Of a DNA stretch of 10,867 nt, positions 7,366-10,867 are shown piece after piece. The notes under the pieces were generated by a model. It had not been told where the DNA came from and made no database searches. It was given only the letters and a program-made list of their open reading frames with translations. Both the position numbers and the translations under genes were made by a program. Each line of letters begins with the position of its first letter. Within the stretch, counting starts at the first letter, position 1. The stretch is from Alphaproteobacteria bacterium (GTDB taxonomy: Bacteria; Pseudomonadota; Alphaproteobacteria; SMXP01), in NCBI GenBank assembly GCA_021774995.1, contig JAJFIM010000499.1, positions 1 to 10,867 on the forward strand, in the 5' to 3' direction.

Positions 7366-8262
7366 GTGCCTGAAATCATCCGCCCCCGCCGTTCGGTTCT
7401 TTATATGCCGGGCTCCAACGCCCGCGCTTTGGAGAAGGCAAAAAGCCTTCCCGCCGACGCGCTGATTCTGGATTTGGAAGATGCGGTGGCGCCTGACGCC
7501 AAAGATGACGCGCGCGCCCAGGTGTGCGCGGCGGTGCGCGAGGGCGGCTATGGGGCGCGGGAGATTATCATTCGGGTGAATGGACTGGATACGCCCTGGG
7601 GGCTGGAGGATGTCAGGGCCGCCGCCGCCGCCATGCCCCACGCCAGTCTCGTTCCCAAAGTGGATGCCGCCCATGGCGTCCAACAATATGAAGCTTTGAT
7701 GAACGATCACGGCGCCGCGCCCGAGGTGCGCCTGTGGGCGATGATGGAGACCCCGCGCGCCATGCTGAACGCCCAAGGGATCGCCGCCAGCTCCGCCGAG
7801 CCCGGCTCCAGGCTGACGGCGTGGGTGATGGGAACGAATGACCTTGCCAAGGAATTGGGGTGCGCGCTCACGCCAGGCCGGGAGCCGCTGATTGCGCCGC
7901 TGGGGATTTGCGTGCTGGCGGCGCGCGCCTATGGGCTGGTTTTGATCGACGGTGTGTATAATAATATTCAGGATAAAGAAGGATTATCTGCTGAGTGCGG
8001 GCAAGGCCGCGATTTTGGATTTGACGGAAAAACACTGATACATCCCAGTCAAATTGAAACTTGCAATGAAATATTTTCACCGAATAAAGATGAAATTTCC
8101 TGGGCGCAAACTGTGATTGCGGCTTTTGACCATCCGGATAATGAAGGCAAGGGCGCACTGAAAGTGGATGGCCGGATGGTGGAGCGCCTGCATGCCGATA
8201 GCGCCCGGCGCACTGTCGCCATAGCTGAGGCGATTGCCGATATTACGGCGGCAATCGGTTAA
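7366..8262 (+). CDS. CitE-family CoA-ester lyase/thioesterase, most like (3S)-malyl-CoA thioesterase (Mcl2 type)
   Basis: Members of this HpcH/HpaI-CitE family cleave or hydrolyse malyl-CoA-type esters with Mg2+. The 298 residues show RSVLYMPGSNARALEKA (9-25), LILDLEDAV (33-41), the Arg70 motif IIIRVNG, LVPKVD, the metal-binding Glu128 in LWAMMETPRAML, WVMGTNDLAKELG (153-165), LIDGVYN and GRDFGFDGKTLIHP (214-227). The pattern resembles Rhodobacter Mcl2, a (3S)-malyl-CoA thioesterase, more than Mcl1 (beta-methylmalyl-CoA lyase), whose N-terminus reads differently; this is from memory, not an alignment. The gene mch two genes downstream supports a role in the ethylmalonyl-CoA pathway. Start: GTG 7366, with AAGGAG at 7351-7356; the upstream in-frame TTG 7321 has no such site. 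Codons for residues about 196-245 are strikingly AT-rich. Confidence 0.85.
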   Translation: MPEIIRPRRSVLYMPGSNARALEKAKSLPADALILDLEDAVAPDAKDDARAQVCAAVREGGYGAREIIIRVNGLDTPWGLEDVRAAAAAMPHASLVPKVDAAHGVQQYEALMNDHGAAPEVRLWAMMETPRAMLNAQGIAASSAEPGSRLTAWVMGTNDLAKELGCALTPGREPLIAPLGICVLAARAYGLVLIDGVYNNIQDKEGLSAECGQGRDFGFDGKTLIHPSQIETCNEIFSPNKDEISWAQTVIAAFDHPDNEGKGALKVDGRMVERLHADSARRTVAIAEAIADITAAIG

Positions 8263-8294
8263 GTGAGCGCCACTCATTTTAGGAGAGCTTGGAT

Positions 8295-8858
8295 ATGCAA
8301 ATTTTTAAAAAGATACTTTTTGGTTTGGTTGGATTGATTGTTCTTTTGGCTGTGATCAGTCAGTTTTTACCCGGACAAGTTCATGTGGAGCGTGAAGTAA
8401 CCATCAATGCCGCGCCTGAGGCTGTGTTTGTTCACATCAATAATTTCCGAAAATTCAATGAATGGTCGCCCTGGGCGCCGCGCGACCCTGAGGCCAAATA
8501 TGTATTTGACGGTCCGGAAGACGGCGTTGGAGCGCGTATGACTTGGACCAGTGATCACCCGCAAGTGGGCAGTGGAACGCAGGAAATTATCGAAAGCGCG
8601 CCTTATTCTCTGGTGCGCACATCGCTTGATTTTGGACAAGACGGTCAGGCTGTGGCTTTTTTTAACATCAGTGCGCAAGACGCCGGGTCCAAAGTCGTCT
8701 GGGGTTTTGATAGTGATCTGGGGCGCAATCCCATCGCCCGTTTTATGGGGTTAAAGTTTGATGATTGGATCGGCGCCGATTATGCGGCGGGGCTGGCCAA
8801 CTTAAAAGTATTGGTTGAGGCTGGCGCGCAGATGGATGGAAGCCAAGAAATGCCATGA
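8295..8858 (+). CDS. membrane-anchored SRPBCC (START/polyketide cyclase-like) family protein
   Basis: The 187-residue protein begins MQIFKKI and has one strong hydrophobic segment (about residues 7-25), followed by an SRPBCC-type ligand-binding domain: VEREVTINAAPEAVFVHINNFRKF (31-54), the WSPWAPRDP turn (57-65), GPEDGVGARMTW (73-84), and a C-terminal long helix ending GLANLKVLVE. The domain probably sits on the periplasmic side, because the positive residues precede the segment. SRPBCC folds bind hydrophobic ligands; no function can be assigned. Start: ATG 8295, with AGGAGAG at 8281-8287. Its TGA overlaps the mch ATG (8855-8858), so the two are probably co-translated. A TTG at 8289 is in frame but too close to the binding site. 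Confidence 0.8.
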   Translation: MQIFKKILFGLVGLIVLLAVISQFLPGQVHVEREVTINAAPEAVFVHINNFRKFNEWSPWAPRDPEAKYVFDGPEDGVGARMTWTSDHPQVGSGTQEIIESAPYSLVRTSLDFGQDGQAVAFFNISAQDAGSKVVWGFDSDLGRNPIARFMGLKFDDWIGADYAAGLANLKVLVEAGAQMDGSQEMP

Positions 8859-9904
8859 GTAAAACCAATCCTGGAAATTATTTCGAAGATTTCGTCCTTG
8901 GTCAGAACATCGCGCACGCAACCCCGCGCACCATAACACACGGCGATGTTGCGCTTTATACCGCGCTCACCGGCAGCCGATTTGCCCTGACGTCTTCTGA
9001 TCCATTCGCCAGAAGTCTAGGGTTGGCGCGGGCGCCGGTGGATGATTTTCTGGTTTTTCATATGGTCTTTGGTAAAACCGTCCCTGACGTCTCGCTCAAC
9101 GCCGTGGCCAATCTGGGCTATGCCGAGGGGCGGTTTCTTGCCCCCGTCTTTCCCGGAGACACCCTTAGCGCGGTTTCAGAAGTGATCGGGCTCAAAGAAA
9201 ACCGGTCCGGCAAGACCGGAATCGTCTATGTGCGCACCACAGGGTCAAATCAAAACGGCGAGAGGGCGCTGACTTATGTGCGCTGGGTGATGGTCAATAA
9301 GCGCAATCCGGCGTCGACGGCGCCCGCGCCCCACGCGCCCGATCTGGCGCCGGCGGTGAGCGCGGCCGATCTCGCATTGCCCCAGGATTTGAATTTCACT
9401 CATTATGACGCGTCTCTTGCGGGCAGTCCCCATCTATGGGGCGATTACCTTGTGGGAGAGCGCATCGACCACGGCGATGGCATGACCGTAGAAGAAGCCG
9501 AACATGCTTTGGCGACGCGCGCCTATCAGAACACGGCGCGGGTGCATTTCAACCAGTTCACGGAATCGAAAGGCCGTTTTGGCCGCAGGCTGATCTATGG
9601 CGGCCATGTGATTTCACTTGCGCGGGCGCTGTCTTTTAACGGATTGGGGAACGCGCAAAAAATACTGGCGTTGAATGGCGGCGCCCACGCAGCGCCGCTT
9701 TTTGCGGGCGACACCGTGTTTGCCTGGACGGAAGTGCTGGACGCAGCCGATTTAAAAGGCCGCGCGGATGTGGGCGCCCTGCGTCTGAGATTGGTGGCGA
9801 CGAAAGACCGCCCTTGCGCTGATTTTCTCTATAGGGACGCTGAAGGCTCATATGATCCCAGCGTCATTCTTGATCTTGATTATTGGGTTGCGCTGCCGAA
9901 ATGA
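8855..9904 (+). CDS. mch: mesaconyl-CoA hydratase (beta-methylmalyl-CoA dehydratase), double MaoC/hotdog protein
   Basis: Mch interconverts beta-methylmalyl-CoA and mesaconyl-CoA in the ethylmalonyl-CoA pathway of acetyl-CoA assimilation (also used in the 3-hydroxypropionate cycle). The 349-residue length fits the family. The N-terminus, NPGNYFEDFVLGQ, HATPRTITHGDVALYTALTGSRFAL (21-45), VFGKTVPDVSLNAVANLGYAE (71-91) and GDTLSAVSEVIGLKEN (101-116), is close to what I recall of Rhodobacter Mch. A second hotdog half starts near residue 195, with TARVHFNQF (227-235) and RLIYGGHVISLARALSFNG (245-263), which carries the hydratase-type motif. Residues about 152-178 form a Pro/Ala linker. The start ATG overlaps the SRPBCC gene's stop; the ribosome binding site is weak (GGAAG near 8838), fitting translational coupling. 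Confidence 0.93.
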   Translation: MSKTNPGNYFEDFVLGQNIAHATPRTITHGDVALYTALTGSRFALTSSDPFARSLGLARAPVDDFLVFHMVFGKTVPDVSLNAVANLGYAEGRFLAPVFPGDTLSAVSEVIGLKENRSGKTGIVYVRTTGSNQNGERALTYVRWVMVNKRNPASTAPAPHAPDLAPAVSAADLALPQDLNFTHYDASLAGSPHLWGDYLVGERIDHGDGMTVEEAEHALATRAYQNTARVHFNQFTESKGRFGRRLIYGGHVISLARALSFNGLGNAQKILALNGGAHAAPLFAGDTVFAWTEVLDAADLKGRADVGALRLRLVATKDRPCADFLYRDAEGSYDPSVILDLDYWVALPK

Positions 9905-9929
9905 GAGTGCGTCTTTTTTACCGTACTCT
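9904..9929. terminator. hairpin in the 13-bp gap between convergent genes
   Basis: AGAGTGCG (9904-9911) can pair with CGTACTCT (9922-9929), giving 8 bp with one G-U pair in the plus-strand transcript, around a T-rich 10-nt loop. It spans the mch stop and the end of the leftward gene. No T-run follows the stem on either strand, so it is not a textbook intrinsic terminator. It may be a shared structure ending both messages. Confidence 0.35.
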
Positions 9930-10475
9930 GCATTGAACCTGGCATTTATCGACGCCATCGGCGCCCGCATCGCACAGACCCAATTCAAGATCCACCGTTC
10001 CCTGACGCTGCGTCACCATCTTATTGCGCATAGATCCGCTGCCCAGCGCGGCGCAATCGCCGGAAAGACTTCTGCAAGGGGTATCCATGGCGCTTCCCAA
10101 TGGTGAGGCGTCATCGCCAGTGTGCTTGGGCGAAAGTGTGATCAGCGTGGCCTCGCACTGGCCCGACACATATGTCGGCCTGCCGTCCGTGCACAATCCC
10201 TCCACCACATAGGTCAGCGCGGCGGGCAGCGCGCCCGCCACCTTGACATCGGCCCTTTCTCCATACGCGATGGACACCTGGCATGTTTCCACCCCTTTTG
10301 GGCATTCCCCGTCATCCAGAATCATGACGGAGATCGGGCCGCAGGTGCGGTTGTAAAGGTGAAGCGCTGAGGACGGCGTTTCATCTTGCGCCTCCGCCAC
10401 TGGCGAATACGCCATGAAAGTCAGCGCAATCAGCGCCAGAATGGCGCGCTGTGCGGGCGAGAAAAAATAGGTCAG
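9918..10475 (-). CDS. secreted cysteine-rich protein of unknown family, likely CTG start
   Basis: I do not recognise the family. Read from CTG at 10475-10473, the product is 185 residues with a clear Sec signal peptide: MTYFFSPAQR, then hydrophobic AILALIALTFMA, and an AEA cleavage site after residue 29. The mature part has ten cysteines (45, 58, 65, 95, 107, 134, 141, 168, 178, 182), an even number that suggests disulfides in an oxidising compartment. It looks beta-rich, with no membrane segment. Start choice: AAGGAG at 10488-10483 is 7 nt upstream of the CTG. The frame is open back to a TAA at 10535-10533 without any ATG, GTG or TTG. The first ATG (10415) has no binding site and would delete most of the signal peptide. 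The gene converges on mch and diverges from sdhC. Confidence 0.75.
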   Translation of the reverse strand: MTYFFSPAQRAILALIALTFMAYSPVAEAQDETPSSALHLYNRTCGPISVMILDDGECPKGVETCQVSIAYGERADVKVAGALPAALTYVVEGLCTDGRPTYVSGQCEATLITLSPKHTGDDASPLGSAMDTPCRSLSGDCAALGSGSMRNKMVTQRQGTVDLELGLCDAGADGVDKCQVQCRVR

Positions 10476-10482
10476 AGGCGAT

Positions 10483-10488
10483 CTCCTT
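10483..10488 (-). promoter_or_regulatory. Shine-Dalgarno that decides the CTG start of the Cys-rich gene
   Basis: AAGGAG reads on the minus strand from 10488 to 10483, 7 nt before CTG 10475. No other conventional start codon lies within a usable distance in any frame that gives a long product, so this site favours initiation at CTG. Confidence 0.65.
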
Positions 10489-10497
10489 GTTATGACG

Positions 10498-10509
10498 TCA
10501 AGGCCTTGA
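10498..10509. promoter_or_regulatory. 12-bp perfect palindrome, possible operator
   Basis: TCAAGGCCTTGA is its own reverse complement. It lies 10 bp upstream of the Shine-Dalgarno of the Cys-rich gene and overlaps an 8-bp palindrome, TGACGTCA (10493-10500). This position would allow repression or mRNA-leader control of the leftward gene. No regulator can be named. Confidence 0.4.
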
Positions 10510-10597
10510 TGGATGAGGATACACCCAATGACTTACGGAAGCGGTAACAACTTAACGCGAGTGGGCCGTGAGGGCTTATTAAAGGGGCGGGGCGCGG

Positions 10598-10631
10598 GAG
10601 ACGTGTTTTTCTCCCTTGAGGCGCACGTCTC
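10598..10631. repeat. 8-bp inverted repeat with 18-nt spacer
   Basis: GAGACGTG (10598-10605) and CACGTCTC (10624-10631) are perfect reverse complements. Between them CTC and GAG (10611-10613, 10618-10620) could form a small inner stem. It could be a two-site operator or an RNA hairpin upstream of sdhC. It lacks a following T-run, so a terminator is unlikely. Confidence 0.45.
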
Positions 10632-10781
10632 ATAATGTCATAACAAAGGCGATTCGGAGCGTTGGCGGGTGATTCACTCCTTCCCTGTCTCTTTCATGAG
10701 ATGCGAGTCCCGAGAACCAGCGCCTTTGAGAAGTGACGATCATGAAATGAGATTCACCCGTTTTCTGAGGAAGTGACATCC

Positions 10782-10867
10782 ATGGCGCAACCCTCTTCTG
10801 ACAGATCGCGGCCGTTGTCGCCCCATATGCAGATTTATCGCTGGCCCGTGACCATGGCGACTTCTAT
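10782..10867 (+). CDS. sdhC: succinate dehydrogenase cytochrome b556 subunit, N-terminal end (partial)
   Basis: The window ends after 28 full codons of this gene. The translation contains RPLSPHMQIYRWPVTMATS, the hallmark N-terminus of SdhC: RPLSPHLQIYRW precedes the first membrane helix and includes residues near the quinone site. SdhC is a membrane anchor of complex II that helps bind heme b and passes electrons from succinate to ubiquinone. ATG 10782 is preceded by GAGGAAG (10767-10773) with 8 nt spacing. sdhD, sdhA and sdhB would be expected to the right. Its closeness to the malyl-CoA and mesaconyl-CoA genes fits a central-carbon neighbourhood, although the leftward gene lies between them. 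Confidence 0.95.
   Translation, partial: MAQPSSDRSRPLSPHMQIYRWPVTMATS

Larger units (their letters stand above)
10476..10781. promoter_or_regulatory. divergent intergenic region with several inverted repeats and clustered GANTC sites
   Basis: This 306-bp stretch separates the leftward Cys-rich gene from the rightward sdhC and holds no convincing gene. It contains TGACGTCA (10493-10500), the 12-bp palindrome TCAAGGCCTTGA (10498-10509), GAGACGTG/CACGTCTC (10598-10605 / 10624-10631), a 10-bp inverted pair (10487-10496 / 10637-10646), an 8-bp pair CAAAGGCG/CGCCTTTG (10644-10651 / 10721-10728) and four GANTC sites (10651, 10671, 10705, 10751). It must carry the promoters of both flanking genes, but I could not pick a confident -35/-10 pair. 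Confidence 0.7.

Noticed and set aside
10551..10583. Two TTAA half-sites resembling a CtrA box
   Set aside because: They are 23 bp apart instead of the 7 bp spacing of the CtrA motif TTAA-N7-TTAA.
10747..10776. Nine-codon ORF (MRFTRFLRK) ending 5 nt before the sdhC start
   Set aside because: It covers the sdhC ribosome binding site, which could suggest a leader peptide, but there is no clear binding site of its own nor a run of regulatory codons; chance is likely.
10476..10781. Small RNA or riboswitch upstream of sdhC
   Set aside because: There are inverted repeats but no recognisable aptamer or T-run terminator, so I list it only as a regulatory region.

Overview
The window reads as chromosomal DNA of an alphaproteobacterium. 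It is GC-rich by eye, with many GCGC runs and tight ATGA/TTGA gene overlaps. The proteins have alphaproteobacterial character: the RimM and S16 sequences, an asd gene following leuCDB, a mesaconyl-CoA hydratase (ethylmalonyl-CoA pathway) and an SdhC N-terminus with the PLSPHMQIYRW motif. No phage, IS, CRISPR, tRNA or rRNA was seen. I cannot name the genus.

Layout. (1) 1-1912, plus strand: ribosome and tRNA block, the tail of rpsP, then rimM, trmD and rplS. (2) 2033-6208, plus strand: leucine and aspartate-family biosynthesis, leuC, leuD, leuB and asd; asd starts on a TTG that overlaps the leuB stop. (3) 6214-7296: a membrane-anchored or exported paraoxonase-like lactonase that retains all the calcium ligands and both disulfide cysteines of animal PON1. 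(4) 7366-9904: a CitE-family malyl-CoA lyase/thioesterase-like gene, a small membrane-anchored SRPBCC protein, and mesaconyl-CoA hydratase (mch), the last two overlapping by ATGA. These belong with acetyl-CoA assimilation. (5) 9918-10475, minus strand: a secreted protein with ten cysteines and no recognised family. Its signal peptide is only complete if translation begins at a CTG codon placed after a strong Shine-Dalgarno. (6) 10476-10781: a divergent regulatory region rich in inverted repeats and GANTC sites, followed by the first 28 codons of sdhC.

How they work together. Block 1 supplies translation factors and is a conserved bacterial operon. LeuCDB converts 2-isopropylmalate to the keto precursor of leucine, and Asd opens the lysine/threonine/methionine branch. 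CitE-like plus Mch fits C2-unit assimilation, where mesaconyl-CoA hydration and malyl-CoA cleavage or hydrolysis feed malate and propionyl-CoA to the TCA cycle. The succinate dehydrogenase operon beginning at the right edge fits the same theme. Most of the window is ordinary housekeeping. The parts worth a second look are the PON-like gene, the CTG-started Cys-rich secreted protein, the membrane SRPBCC protein wedged between two CoA-ester enzymes, the AT-rich patch inside the CitE-like gene, and the sdhC/minus-gene intergenic region.
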